DNA of 64,000 nucleotides, from positions 1 through 64,000 of the forward strand of contig DCEX01000035.1 of NCBI GenBank assembly GCA_002315015.1, written 5' to 3'. This document shows, piece by piece, positions 43,833-52,529 of this stretch (position 1 is the stretch's first letter; each line of letters opens with the position of its first letter). The translations under genes and the position numbers were made by a program. A model generated the notes under the pieces. It was not told the origin of the DNA and did no database searches. It worked only from the letters and a program-made list of their open reading frames with translations. The DNA is from Faecalibacterium sp. UBA1819. Lineage in GTDB: Bacteria; Bacillota; Clostridia; Oscillospirales; Ruminococcaceae.

Positions 43833-44768
43833 ATGAAAGACCAAACACCCAATCCACAAAGCGTGACTGTCGTTGCGCCCGCAAAATTAAATTTGACACT
43901 GGACATTACAGGTCTTGCCGAAAACGGTTATCATCTTGTCGATATGCTGATGCAGACCGTCAGTTTATATGAACGTGTCCGCATTGAAAAAGACAGCGAC
44001 CTCACCGTGACGCTGCCCCACAGCTATGTGCCCGGCGGCAAAAACAATACCGCATATCAAGCGGCGGTTGCGTTTTTTCAGCACACCGGTTTGTTGGCAG
44101 GGGCTAAAATTACCATTTATAAATCGGTTCCCGTTCGGGCGGGAATGGCGGGCGGCAGTGCCGACGCTGCCGCCGTCTTGGTGGGGCTGAATGATCTCTA
44201 CCATGCAAAACTCAGTATGGACGAGCTTTGTGAAATCGGCTTGACCGTAGGGGCGGACGTCCCCTTCTCCATCAAAGGCGGAACCATGCGCGTTACCGGC
44301 ATTGGAGAAGTGATGGAGCCATTGCCCTCTTGTCCGCGATGCTGGTTTACGGTTGTCATGCCGCAAGCCGGGGTTTCCACGCCGCAGGCGTATGCACTTT
44401 ACGACGAAAAAGGAACCGACATTCGCCCCGACAATGAGGGCGCCGTACAAGCGCTGCAAGAAAAAGATTTGTCGGCACTGTGCCGCTCCATGGGCAACGC
44501 TTTGCAGTTTTCGTCTCCCAGCGCCCACAACCAGCCCATTTGTACCCAGCTCATGGAATGCGGGGCACTGGCTGCGCAGATGACAGGCAGCGGCGCGGCT
44601 GTGTTCGGTGTATTTGCCACAGAACAGCAGGCGCAGCACGCCAAAGAAGTGCTCTCCCGCAGCTACCGCAGCTGTTGGGTGCTGCACCCCGTCCGGCGCG
44701 GTGCACATATCCCGGACAAGCCCTCCGGCACTGCCCCTCGCCGCAAAGCAAAACGCAAAGCGCAGTGA
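43833..44768 (+). CDS. ispE: 4-diphosphocytidyl-2-C-methyl-D-erythritol kinase
   Basis: This 311-aa GHMP kinase phosphorylates CDP-ME in the non-mevalonate isoprenoid pathway. It has APAKLNLTLDITG at the start, the ATP loop VRAGMAGGSADAAAVLVGL, and the C-terminal QMTGSGAAVFGVF. The loop reads MAGGSADAA where many homologues have LGGGSSDAA. The ATG follows CAGGAGGACAC. The last about 20 residues are a basic tail (RRGAHIP...RRKAKRKAQ). It precedes spoIIR by 92 bp; the two often sit near each other in Clostridia. Pathway role is confident. Confidence 0.94.
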   Translation: MKDQTPNPQSVTVVAPAKLNLTLDITGLAENGYHLVDMLMQTVSLYERVRIEKDSDLTVTLPHSYVPGGKNNTAYQAAVAFFQHTGLLAGAKITIYKSVPVRAGMAGGSADAAAVLVGLNDLYHAKLSMDELCEIGLTVGADVPFSIKGGTMRVTGIGEVMEPLPSCPRCWFTVVMPQAGVSTPQAYALYDEKGTDIRPDNEGAVQALQEKDLSALCRSMGNALQFSSPSAHNQPICTQLMECGALAAQMTGSGAAVFGVFATEQQAQHAKEVLSRSYRSCWVLHPVRRGAHIPDKPSGTAPRRKAKRKAQ

Positions 44769-44801
44769 GCGCAAAAAATTTCTATCATTTTCCATTTTTT
44801 G

Positions 44802-44832
44802 TGAATAAAAGCTTTTTCCCTCGGCCATCCTC
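44802..44832 (+). promoter_or_regulatory. Possible forespore sigma (SigF/SigG-type) promoter of spoIIR
   Basis: TGAATA (44802-44807), an 18-bp spacer and CATCCTC (44826-44832) partly match the SigG consensus (TGAATA and CATACTA), which overlaps that of SigF. spoIIR is forespore-expressed in well-studied species. The -10 match is 5 of 7 and the second part overlaps a hairpin, so confidence is low. Confidence 0.3.
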
Positions 44833-44858
44833 TCTGTGAAACGAAAGGATGGTTTTTT
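44825..44858 (+). promoter_or_regulatory. Hairpin sequestering the spoIIR Shine-Dalgarno, terminator-like
   Basis: CCATCCT (44825-44831) pairs with AGGATGG (44846-44852) and is followed by TTTTTT. The 3' arm contains the spoIIR ribosome site AAAGGATGG. It could terminate read-through from ispE, limit translation of spoIIR on long transcripts, or both. Confidence 0.45.
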
Positions 44859-44860
44859 CT

Positions 44861-45553
44861 ATGAATACTTACACTTCCAACTATAAAAAATTTCATCGCA
44901 GCGTATTTTTTGGCCGTCAAACCACCTTTGCCCGCCGCGCACTGCGCGCTTTGCTGGTTGGCACCGCACTCGCCGCCGTGCTTTGTGTTGTCTCTCCCTT
45001 GCTCACAGGCAGTGCCGCCGTGCGTCAAGATACTCTGCGGCTGCATGTGCTTGCCAACTCCGACTCGGAGCAAGACCAAAAAGTGAAGCTTCTGGTGCGC
45101 GACGCGATTCTTGACGCGCACAGCGAAGTGCTGGGACAGGCAAAAACCAAGCAGGACGCCATTCGCCGCGCCACTGAAATGCTGCCGGAGATTGAACAAA
45201 TCGCCAACCGCGTGTTGAAAGAAAACGGTTTTTCCTACTCCGCCACCGCCAAAGTGGAAAACATTTACTTTGCCACAAAAGATTACGGCGACTTTACTTT
45301 GCCCGCCGGGCGCTACGACGCGCTGCGCATCGAACTGGGCAGCCACGAGGGAAAAAACTGGTTTTGCGTGCTGTTCCCTCCCCTTTGCGTTCCCGCAGCA
45401 GTAGACGCCGATGAAGCGCCCCAGTACACCAGCTCCGAACAAGATGTTGTTTCCAGCCCGTACCGCGTAGAATTTGCCGCCGTAGAAGCACTGGAAAGTG
45501 TAAAAGAATGGACAAAAAACACCTTTTTTGAAAAGGATAACAGTGAAAAATAA
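44861..45553 (+). CDS. spoIIR: Stage II sporulation protein R
   Basis: This 230-aa secreted or membrane-tethered signalling protein has an N-terminal membrane segment (ALLVGTALAAVLCVVSPLL) and the SpoIIR core LRLHVLANSDSEQDQKVKLLVRDAIL. SpoIIR is released from the forespore and triggers SpoIIGA-dependent processing of pro-SigE in the mother cell. I start at the ATG at 44861 because AAAGGATGG lies eight bases upstream; an ATG at 44849 overlaps that site. It is downstream of ispE and upstream of gap. Its presence is strong evidence for endospore formation. Confidence 0.92.
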   Translation: MNTYTSNYKKFHRSVFFGRQTTFARRALRALLVGTALAAVLCVVSPLLTGSAAVRQDTLRLHVLANSDSEQDQKVKLLVRDAILDAHSEVLGQAKTKQDAIRRATEMLPEIEQIANRVLKENGFSYSATAKVENIYFATKDYGDFTLPAGRYDALRIELGSHEGKNWFCVLFPPLCVPAAVDADEAPQYTSSEQDVVSSPYRVEFAAVEALESVKEWTKNTFFEKDNSEK

Positions 45554-45625
45554 GTTAAACGCAAAAAAATAGGGAGTTTTCCGGCACGATTTTTGTTATT
45601 TTGTGTTAAAGTTTTGTCAATGCTA

Positions 45626-45654
45626 TTGCTTTGTGCGTTGTTTTGATGTAAAAT
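45626..45654 (+). promoter_or_regulatory. Promoter of gap
   Basis: TTGCTT (45626-45631), 17 bp, then TAAAAT (45649-45654). It lies 75 bp upstream of the gap start with a good ribosome site (AAGGAGG) in between. Both boxes differ from consensus at one or two positions. Confidence 0.65.
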
Positions 45655-45729
45655 AACAGAAGAAAACGGGGTGGATGGGCGTGAGATACACGCACCGTCA
45701 AAGCCCAATTACAAGGAGGATTTACTATT

Positions 45730-46743
45730 ATGGCAGTAAGAGTTGCAATCAATGGTTTTGGTCGTATCGGCCGTCTGGCTTTCCGTCAGATGTTCGGCGC
45801 TGAGGGTTATGAGATCGTTGCTATCAACGATTTGACCAGCCCGAAGATGCTGGCACACCTGCTGAAATATGACACGGCACAGGGCCGCTACGACGGACAC
45901 ACCGTTGAGTCCGATGATAACTCCATCACCGTCGACGGCAAGAAGATCGAGATTCTGGCCGAGAAAGATCCCGCTCAGCTGCCCTGGGCAAAGATCGGTG
46001 TTGACGTTGTTCTGGAGTGCACCGGCTTCTTCACCTCTAAAGACAAAGCAATGGCACACGTTACTGCCGGCGCTAAGAAGGTTGTTATCTCCGCTCCTGC
46101 CGGCAACGACCTGAAGACCATCGTTTACAGCGTAAACGAGAACACCCTGACCCCGGACGATCAGATTATCTCTGCTGCTTCCTGCACCACCAACTGCCTG
46201 GCTCCCATGGCAAAGGCTTTGAACGATGCTTATGCAATCCAGAGCGGTATCATGACGACTGTTCACGCTTACACCGGCGACCAGATGATTCTGGACGGTC
46301 CTCACCGCAAAGGCGACCTGCGCCGTGCTCGCGCTGGCGCTGCCAACATCGTTCCCAACAGCACCGGTGCTGCTAAGGCAATCGGCCTGGTTATCCCCGA
46401 GCTGAACGGCAAGCTGATCGGCGCTGCACAGCGCGTTCCCGTTCCCACCGGTTCCACCACCATCTTGGTTGCTGTGGTTAAGGGCAAGGATGTTACCGTT
46501 GATTCCGTGAACGCTGCTATGAAGGCTGCTGCTTCCGAGAGCTTCGGCTACAACGAGGACCAGATCGTTTCCAGCGACGTCATCGGCATCCGCTATGGTT
46601 CTTTGTTCGACGCTACTCAGACCATGGTTGCTAAGATCGACGATGACACCTATCAGGTTCAGGTTGTTTCTTGGTACGACAACGAGAACTCCTACACTTC
46701 TCAGATGGTTCGCACCATTAAATACTTCGCTGAGCTGGCATAA
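45730..46743 (+). CDS. gap: Glyceraldehyde-3-phosphate dehydrogenase, type I
   Basis: This 337-aa glycolytic enzyme oxidises glyceraldehyde-3-phosphate with NAD+ and phosphate. The Rossmann start [12 protein letters not shown], catalytic [10 protein letters not shown] (Cys near residue 153) and C-terminal [13 protein letters not shown] are all intact. Codon use is clearly biased towards preferred codons (for example GGC, GTT, GCT, CTG), more than its neighbours, as expected for a highly expressed gene. AAGGAGG precedes the ATG. It is a single-gene unit with its own promoter and terminator. Confidence 0.97.
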   Translation: MAVRVAINGFGRIGRLAFRQMFGAEGYEIVAINDLTSPKMLAHLLKYDTAQGRYDGHTVESDDNSITVDGKKIEILAEKDPAQLPWAKIGVDVVLECTGFFTSKDKAMAHVTAGAKKVVISAPAGNDLKTIVYSVNENTLTPDDQIISAASCTTNCLAPMAKALNDAYAIQSGIMTTVHAYTGDQMILDGPHRKGDLRRARAGAANIVPNSTGAAKAIGLVIPELNGKLIGAAQRVPVPTGSTTILVAVVKGKDVTVDSVNAAMKAAASESFGYNEDQIVSSDVIGIRYGSLFDATQTMVAKIDDDTYQVQVVSWYDNENSYTSQMVRTIKYFAELA

Positions 46744-46757
46744 TTATTTGCACGCTG

Positions 46758-46788
46758 AAAAGAGGGGCAGTGATTGCCCCTCTTTTTT
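46758..46788 (+). terminator. Terminator of gap
   Basis: AAAAGAGGGGCA pairs with TGCCCCTCTTTT around a 5-nt loop, followed by further T residues. It begins 14 bp after the stop codon. Confidence 0.92.
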
Positions 46789-46823
46789 GTTTGAAATTTG
46801 CAAAGTCTTTTCGCACTGCTGAC

Positions 46824-46862
46824 ACACGGGCAAGAGCTGTTTGATGCTCTACCCGTGTTTTA
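46824..46862 (+). terminator. Second terminator-like hairpin after gap
   Basis: ACACGGG(C)AAGAGC pairs with GCTCT(A)CCCGTGT with one bulge, followed by TTTTAT. It may back up the first terminator. The rest of the gap to 47018 is AT-rich and shows nothing else. Confidence 0.6.
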
Positions 46863-47018
46863 TCATTTTTATCCAAATAACGCTCTTAAAGCAATCTATA
46901 ACCATATTTTGTTTTTATTCTTCACAAAAAAGCTCCAAAAAGTTGGACAGCGCTTTGCACATAAAATCCTTTTAAACTTTTTTTACAAAAAGGACACGTT
47001 TTAACAGAACATTCAAAA

Positions 47019-47046
47019 TTGCTTTACCACAATATGTTATCATAAT
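47019..47046 (+). promoter_or_regulatory. Possible promoter of the chemoreceptor gene
   Basis: TTGCTT (47019-47024), a 16-bp spacer and CATAAT (47041-47046) lie 113 bp before the chemoreceptor start. Motility genes in Clostridia often use SigD, and I see no convincing SigD site, so this is tentative. Confidence 0.35.
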
Positions 47047-47159
47047 AACAAAGGTATCGACAAAAAGCGGACGGATGTTTTCATCGAATGATTCAGCATC
47101 AGATTGCTGAAGTTCATTGGTGTTGACGATTGTAAAAAGTGAGAAAGAAGGGCTTTGAC

Positions 47160-48941
47160 GTGAAAAATTTAAAGATATCTGGAAAATTCATCCTATCCTT
47201 TGCGATTATTCTGGCGCTGATGCTAATTCTGGGTATTGCCTCCCTTTTAGCGGCAGTGCGCTTGAGCAATGTTACCAAAGTATATGCGGAACAATCCATT
47301 CCGGCAGTAAAGGAAATGTGGGCGCTGCGCCGCAACATTTTGTCCACTCAGCGCTACGCGCTGCAAATCATTGTATCTGAGTCGGAGGATGAGCTTGCCA
47401 ACACTCAGAAAATGCTGGAAGAAGAGCGCGCAAAAATTGACGCTAACGTACAGGAGCTTTTGGTGTTAACGCCTCCTTACGAAAAAGAGCTGAAAGAAAT
47501 GCAGGCGATGCTCGAAGAAATCGTCACCTATCGCAATGAAATTTTGACGGAATCTGCAAAATTTACCGATGCGGGCGAAAGAAACGCCTACGCTATTTAT
47601 AACGAGAAGTATGAGCCTACTTTCAATAAGGTTGCCGACGCAATCGTGGACTTGCAGGGACAGCTGGACACCGCCATTGAAGATCAGTACAGCAAAGCTA
47701 TTAACACACGAAATACGGCTATTTTGATTGTTGCCGTGCTCACTGTTTCGGCTGTTGTTCTCACGGTCCTTATCACTACCCGTCTGACTCGTTTCATTGT
47801 TTCTCCGGTCAAGCAAATCAAAGAAGCAATGGAAAATTTGGAAAAAGGCGAATTTTCAAAGGTCAACCTCAACTACTACTCCAAGGATGAGCTTGGACAG
47901 GTGTCCGACTCCACACGAGCAATGGTGAATCGCCTTGCCTTTATCGTCCGCGATTTGGGCCGCGGTTTGGAAGCTGCATCTCAAGGTGATTTTACACGAA
48001 GCAGTGAAGATGACAGCGTTTATATCGGCGAGTTTGCGCCGCTGGCCGCTTCTACCTACGGGATCATGCGCGGGTTAAGCGACACTATGAACAAAATCAA
48101 CATGGCCGCCGACCAAGTTTCCAGCGGTTCGGATCAAGTTTCCGCCGGTGCGCAGGCGCTCAGCCAAGGTGCTACCGAGCAGGCCAGCAGCATTCAGCAG
48201 CTTTCGGCTACTCTCACTGAGATCTCCGGGAAAATTACCGAGAATGCTCAGAACGCACTGGAAGCACGCAAGGAAGCCGACAATGTCAATACAGAGGTTG
48301 GCTCCAGCAACGAACAGATGAACAGCATGATCTCTGCGATGGACGACATCAGCAGCAAATCCAATGAAATTGGAAAAATTATTAAAACGATTGAGGATAT
48401 TGCATTCCAGACCAACATCCTTGCCTTGAACGCCGCCGTGGAAGCAGCTCGTGCCGGAAACGCCGGAAAAGGCTTTGCTGTGGTTGCCGATGAAGTGCGC
48501 AGCTTGGCACAAAAATCCAGCCAAGCCGCCCAGGATACCACTGTTTTGATTGAGGAAACCATTCGTTCTGTTGAAACCGGCGTCACCATTGCCGATCAGA
48601 CGGCTCATGCAATGCAGCAAGTGGTGGATGACGTTGCCAGAGCCGTTGCCCTCATTGACCAGATTGCCCAAGCTTCTCAAGAGCAGGCTACCTCTGTCGA
48701 GCAAGTTACTTTGGGCATTGACCAAATTTCCAGCGTTGTTCAAACCAACAGCGCGACCGCAGAAGAAAGCGCCGCGGCCAGCGAGGAGCTTTCCAGCCAG
48801 GCTGCACTCATGAAAGAGCTGGTTAGTGTGTTCCACTTAGTAGAAACCGAGGATACCAGCTTGGTGCGCAGCACAGAGCCTGTTACTTATCAAACAGCTC
48901 ATACGGCAAATACTGCCGCACCGGATCACTCGAAATACTAA
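47160..48941 (+). CDS. Methyl-accepting chemotaxis protein
   Basis: This 593-aa receptor has a first membrane helix at residues 10-38 ([21 protein letters not shown]), an extracellular four-helix-bundle-like sensor (about 40-185), a second helix ([20 protein letters not shown]), a HAMP domain, and a long cytoplasmic signalling helix hairpin. Its tip contains [15 protein letters not shown] and [14 protein letters not shown], which bind CheA and CheW. The C-terminus has no obvious CheR pentapeptide. I start at the GTG at 47160, which has GAAGGG upstream, rather than the GTG at 47139, which has none. It stands alone; its ligand is unknown. Motility of the organism is therefore likely. Confidence 0.93.
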   Translation: MKNLKISGKFILSFAIILALMLILGIASLLAAVRLSNVTKVYAEQSIPAVKEMWALRRNILSTQRYALQIIVSESEDELANTQKMLEEERAKIDANVQELLVLTPPYEKELKEMQAMLEEIVTYRNEILTESAKFTDAGERNAYAIYNEKYEPTFNKVADAIVDLQGQLDTAIEDQYSKAINTRNTAILIVAVLTVSAVVLTVLITTRLTRFIVSPVKQIKEAMENLEKGEFSKVNLNYYSKDELGQVSDSTRAMVNRLAFIVRDLGRGLEAASQGDFTRSSEDDSVYIGEFAPLAASTYGIMRGLSDTMNKINMAADQVSSGSDQVSAGAQALSQGATEQASSIQQLSATLTEISGKITENAQNALEARKEADNVNTEVGSSNEQMNSMISAMDDISSKSNEIGKIIKTIEDIAFQTNILALNAAVEAARAGNAGKGFAVVADEVRSLAQKSSQAAQDTTVLIEETIRSVETGVTIADQTAHAMQQVVDDVARAVALIDQIAQASQEQATSVEQVTLGIDQISSVVQTNSATAEESAAASEELSSQAALMKELVSVFHLVETEDTSLVRSTEPVTYQTAHTANTAAPDHSKY

Positions 48942-48982
48942 GCTTTGATTCGCGCTTTTAGATGGATCCATGGTTCTCCCCG

Positions 48983-49037
48983 AATACGGGAAGGAGGCAC
49001 AGACATTTTGTCTTGTGCCTCCTTCCCGTATTTTTTT
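48983..49037 (+). terminator. Strong terminator of the chemoreceptor gene
   Basis: A stem of more than 20 bp (AATACGGGAAGGAGGCACA / TGTGCCTCCTTCCCGTATT plus an inner AGACA/TGTCT) with one bulge ends in TTTTTTT. It lies about 40 bp after the stop codon. Confidence 0.9.
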
Positions 49038-49148
49038 GCGTCGGAACAGCTCTGTCCTCTCTCCTGCGAAGGCTTTTTCTGTTCGTCACCTTCTTTTTTG
49101 TGTGCTATAATAATAAAAAACGCAAAAGAAGCAGACAGGAGGACAGCA

Positions 49149-50009
49149 ATGAAAAATGCACATACAAAAGTCGATCTCCATACCCATTCAACGGCGTCAG
49201 ACGGACAGTATGCACCGGCTGAGTTGGCTGCATTGGCAAAGAAAGCCGGGGTCGGCGTGCTGGCGTTAACCGACCACGATACCACTGCCGGGCTGCAAGA
49301 AGCCGCAAAAGCCGCGCAAGAGGTTGGCATTCGCTTTATCAACGGCATTGAGCTTGATACCAAATCCCCCGGAATCGGTGGACGCTTTCACATTTTGGGC
49401 TACGGCATCAACCCGTTACATCCTGCTTTGCAAAGCCGCTGCACCGGCTATGCCGAGCAGCGCCGTGCTCGCGCAGAGCGGATTTTGCATTATTTAGCAG
49501 AAAGAGGAATACCGCTTTCCTTTGCCCGCATTGAGGCACTGGCAAAAGGCGGAGTCATTGGGCGGCCTCATTTTGCCCGCGCCATGCTGGAACAGGGCTA
49601 TATTACAAGCATCGAAGAAGCGTTTGAAAAATATTTGGATACACCGGAATTTCAAGCGATTGACCGGCCCAAACCTCACCCCAAAGAAGCCATCCAAATG
49701 ATTACACAGGCGGGCGGCCTTGCCGTTCTTGCCCACCCTTATCAAATCAAGCTCGGTGCGCTCGACTTGGAAACACTATTGCGCGAGCTGAAATCCTATG
49801 GCCTTTTCGGCATGGAATGTTATTACAGCACCCACACACCGCAGCAAACGCAAACGCTTTTGGCCTTGGCTCAAACGCTTGAACTCTCTGTCAGCGGAGG
49901 GTCGGATTTTCACGGAGAAGCGGTAAAACCGGACGTTCGCTTGGGTACGGGAATTAAAAACAGCTTATGTGTTCCCGATTCCATTTCTATTCTTTCTTTC
50001 CTCCCATAA
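49149..50009 (+). CDS. PHP-domain phosphatase (TrpH/YciV-like)
   Basis: This 286-aa protein is a single PHP domain with the trinuclear metal site: DLHTHSTASDG, ALTDHDTTAG, HILGYG, GRPHFARAM, LAHPYQ and GGSDFHG. The layout matches the YciV/RNase AM group, 3',5'-nucleoside bisphosphate phosphatases or 5'-3' exonucleases. It should be cytoplasmic and act in nucleotide or short-RNA turnover. The ATG at 49149 follows AGGAGG; the open frame extends upstream through a terminator and is spurious. It is a single-gene unit between the chemoreceptor and the maltodextrin operon. Confidence 0.9.
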   Translation: MKNAHTKVDLHTHSTASDGQYAPAELAALAKKAGVGVLALTDHDTTAGLQEAAKAAQEVGIRFINGIELDTKSPGIGGRFHILGYGINPLHPALQSRCTGYAEQRRARAERILHYLAERGIPLSFARIEALAKGGVIGRPHFARAMLEQGYITSIEEAFEKYLDTPEFQAIDRPKPHPKEAIQMITQAGGLAVLAHPYQIKLGALDLETLLRELKSYGLFGMECYYSTHTPQQTQTLLALAQTLELSVSGGSDFHGEAVKPDVRLGTGIKNSLCVPDSISILSFLP

Positions 50010-50105
50010 AGGCATTCCAACAGCCAAACAATTGTAAAATTGCACAGCAGCGAAAGCGCTTATTCGGCATAATTTCTAAAAAAAGTAACATATCTGAAAA
50101 AAAGA

Positions 50106-50134
50106 TTGCATTTTTAACGAAAAAGGCATAGAAT
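50106..50134 (+). promoter_or_regulatory. Promoter of the maltodextrin-type operon
   Basis: TTGCAT (50106-50111), a 17-bp spacer and TAGAAT (50129-50134). Transcription would start near 50141, directly before the double operator. Both boxes match four or five of six positions. Confidence 0.65.
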
Positions 50135-50146
50135 ACAGTCAAGAGG

Positions 50147-50174
50147 TTGGAAACGTTTCCGGTAACGTTTCCAA
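50147..50174 (+). promoter_or_regulatory. Double LacI-type operator
   Basis: The sequence contains a perfect 12-bp palindrome GGAAACGTTTCC (50149-50160) and a second half-variant GGTAACGTTTCC (50161-50172). Together they form an 11-bp inverted repeat TTGGAAACGTT/AACGTTTCCAA with a 6-bp centre. Both have the central CG and overall look of LacI-family or catabolite-responsive sites. The likely ligand is the LacI-type repressor encoded at 53407; CcpA is an alternative. Confidence 0.7.
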
Positions 50175-50213
50175 AGAATGATGGTCAAAAATAAACTTTT
50201 AGGAGGATGAACT

Positions 50214-51584
50214 ATGAAAAAGCGTATTGTAGCCGCTGCGATGTCTACCGCATTGGCGCTGGGCATGTTTGCAGGATGTTCCAGCAGCACTTCTTCTACG
50301 GCGCAGAGCACCGCAGCCGGAAGCACTTCCAGCACAGCTGCCAGCACCGCCGCTGCCGGTGACGGTAAAGTATTTTACTTAAACTTCAAGCCCGAGCAAG
50401 ATGCACAATGGCAGGAGCTGGCCGAGCTGTACACCGCCGAAACCGGCGTTCCCGTCACAGTAAAAACTGCTGCTTCCGGCCAATATGAAACCACGCTGAA
50501 AGCAGATATGGCAAAAAGCGAAGCACCTACCTTGTTCCAGGTCAACGGCCCCGTCGGCTTGGCCGCATGGAAAGATTATTGCTACGATTTAACCGGCTCT
50601 GCGATTGCCGGTGAGCTGTCCAGCGATGATTTCGCTCTGATGAACGGCAACGAAATGGCTGGTATCGGCTATGTCATCGAGACATACGGCATCATTTATA
50701 ACAAATCTTTGCTGGAGCAAGCCGGTTATACTGCCGATGACATTAAGAGCTTTGACGATTTGAAAGCGGTTGCAGAAGATATTACCGCCCGCAAAGATGA
50801 GCTGGGCTTCTCGGCCTTCACCTCCGCCGGTATGGACGGTTCTTCCGACTGGCGCTTTAAAACTCACTTGGCCAATATGCCCATCTACTACGAGTATCAG
50901 GCGGACGGCATCAACACCACCGACGCCATCAAGGGCACCTATCTGGACAACTATCGTCAGATTTGGGATTTGTACATCAACAACGCCACCTGTGAACCGG
51001 GTCTGCTTTCCACCAAAACCGGTGATGACGCCGTTGCAGAGTTCATCACTGAACAGGCTGTTTTCTATCAGAACGGCACTTGGGCTTACGCCGATGTCGC
51101 TGAGCTGGGCGACGAAAACCTTGGTATGCTTCCCATTTACATCGGTGTAGAGGGCGAGGAAAAACAGGGCTTGTGCACCGGCACTGAGAACTACTGGTGT
51201 GTCAACAAAAACGCCTCCGAAGCTGATATTCAGGCAACGCTCGACTTTATGTACTGGTGTGTAACTTCCGAAACCGGAACGAAAGCAATGTGCGGCGGTG
51301 AGGGTGCAATGCCTTCCGGCAATGCAGGTATGGGCTTTGTGATTCCCTTTAAGGGCAATCTGGAATCCACCAATCCGCTGGTCAACATCGCCAACCAGTA
51401 TGTAGCCGACGGTTACACCCCCGTTTCTTGGAACTTCTCCACCATGCCTTCCGAGGAGTGGAAGAACGGCGTTGGTTCTGCACTGACCACTTATGCCGCC
51501 GACCAGAGCGACGCCAACTGGGACGCTGTGAAAACGGCATTCGTAGATGGCTGGGCAACTGAGGCTGCCGCTGCTAAAGCTTAA
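50214..51584 (+). CDS. Sugar ABC transporter substrate-binding lipoprotein (MalE-like)
   Basis: This 456-aa protein has a signal peptide and lipobox (MFAGC, Cys at residue 21), a Ser/Thr/Ala-rich linker and the CUT1 type I solute-binding fold (KVFYLNFKPEQDAQWQELAELY, LFQVNGPVGLAAWKDYCYDLT, EYQADGINTTDAIKGTYLDN). It should bind maltodextrins or a related oligosaccharide outside the membrane. AGGAGG precedes the ATG. It is the first gene of an operon with two permeases, a LacI regulator and malQ. Codon use is more biased than in the neighbours, fitting high expression. No ATPase is encoded here, so an MsmX-type ATPase must be shared. Confidence 0.93.
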   Translation: MKKRIVAAAMSTALALGMFAGCSSSTSSTAQSTAAGSTSSTAASTAAAGDGKVFYLNFKPEQDAQWQELAELYTAETGVPVTVKTAASGQYETTLKADMAKSEAPTLFQVNGPVGLAAWKDYCYDLTGSAIAGELSSDDFALMNGNEMAGIGYVIETYGIIYNKSLLEQAGYTADDIKSFDDLKAVAEDITARKDELGFSAFTSAGMDGSSDWRFKTHLANMPIYYEYQADGINTTDAIKGTYLDNYRQIWDLYINNATCEPGLLSTKTGDDAVAEFITEQAVFYQNGTWAYADVAELGDENLGMLPIYIGVEGEEKQGLCTGTENYWCVNKNASEADIQATLDFMYWCVTSETGTKAMCGGEGAMPSGNAGMGFVIPFKGNLESTNPLVNIANQYVADGYTPVSWNFSTMPSEEWKNGVGSALTTYAADQSDANWDAVKTAFVDGWATEAAAAKA

Positions 51585-51608
51585 ACTTGGAATGAACACC
51601 CAATCTTA

Positions 51609-51649
51609 AAAAAGTGGGCGGACGGGGTTTTCCGTCCCCCACTTTTTCT
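51609..51649 (+). terminator. Intercistronic attenuating terminator after the binding-protein gene
   Basis: AAAAAGTGGG(C)GGACGG pairs with CCGTCC(C)CCACTTTTT with a 6-nt loop and ends in TTTTTCTT. It lies between the first gene and the permeases, so it should lower permease expression relative to the binding protein. Confidence 0.8.
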
Positions 51650-51686
51650 TATCACGAGCTTACTTGATTGTTAGGGGGTTGTTGTG

Positions 51687-52529
51687 ATGCAAAAAAGTAT
51701 CAAACGCTATCTGCCCATTTTTGTTTTGCCAACGCTGATTGCTTTTACCATTGGCTTTATCGTACCGTTCGGCATGGGGCTTTGGCTTTCCTTCTGTGAA
51801 TTTACTACGGTCACCGATGCAAAATTTGTCGGGTTTTCCAACTATATCAAAGCGCTTCAGGACACGGTATTTTTGCATTCGTTCTGGTACACGGCTCTAT
51901 TCGCCGTTGTTTCCCTCGTTGTCATCAATGTGTTTGCGTTCTTGCTGGCGCTGGCGCTGACCCAAACAATGCGGGGCACAAACATTTTCCGCACCGTATT
52001 CTTTATGCCGAACTTAATTGGCGGCATTGTGCTGGGTTACATTTGGCAGCTGATTTTCAACGGTATTTTGGCACCGTTTGGAAAGGCACTGGCCTTGAAT
52101 GAATGGTACGGCTTTGCAGGCCTTGTCATTCTGGTGGCATGGCAGCAAATCGGCTATATGATGATTATTTACATTGCCGGGCTGCAATCCATTCCGGGCG
52201 ACGTGATGGAAGCTGCTGCCATTGACGGCGCGGGCAGTGTTTACCGCCTGTTTAAAATTACCATTCCCATGATGATGCCCTCCATTACCATTTGCACCTT
52301 CCTTTCGATTACAAACGGCTTTAAACTGTTTGACCAAAACCTGTCTTTGACCGCCGGTGAACCTTCCAAAATGTCGGAAATGATGGCACTCAACATTTAT
52401 AACACTTTCTTTGGCCGCACCGGCTGGGAAGGCGTGGGCCAAGCAAAGGCCGTGCTGTTCTTTATTCTGGTGGTTGGCATTGGCTTAATTCAGCTGAAAA
52501 TCACGCGCTCTAAGGAGGTGCAGCAATAA
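51687..52529 (+). CDS. Sugar ABC transporter permease (MalF-like)
   Basis: This 280-aa permease has six membrane helices (LPIFVLPTLIAFTIGFIVPF first) and the EAA loop VMEAAAIDGAGSVYRLFKI. It pairs with the next gene's product. I start at the ATG at 51687, eight or nine bases after AGGGGG; a GTG one codon upstream is possible. It lacks the large extracellular loop of enterobacterial MalF, as usual for Firmicutes sugar permeases. The downstream ATG overlaps its stop codon by one base. Confidence 0.92.
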   Translation: MQKSIKRYLPIFVLPTLIAFTIGFIVPFGMGLWLSFCEFTTVTDAKFVGFSNYIKALQDTVFLHSFWYTALFAVVSLVVINVFAFLLALALTQTMRGTNIFRTVFFMPNLIGGIVLGYIWQLIFNGILAPFGKALALNEWYGFAGLVILVAWQQIGYMMIIYIAGLQSIPGDVMEAAAIDGAGSVYRLFKITIPMMMPSITICTFLSITNGFKLFDQNLSLTAGEPSKMSEMMALNIYNTFFGRTGWEGVGQAKAVLFFILVVGIGLIQLKITRSKEVQQ

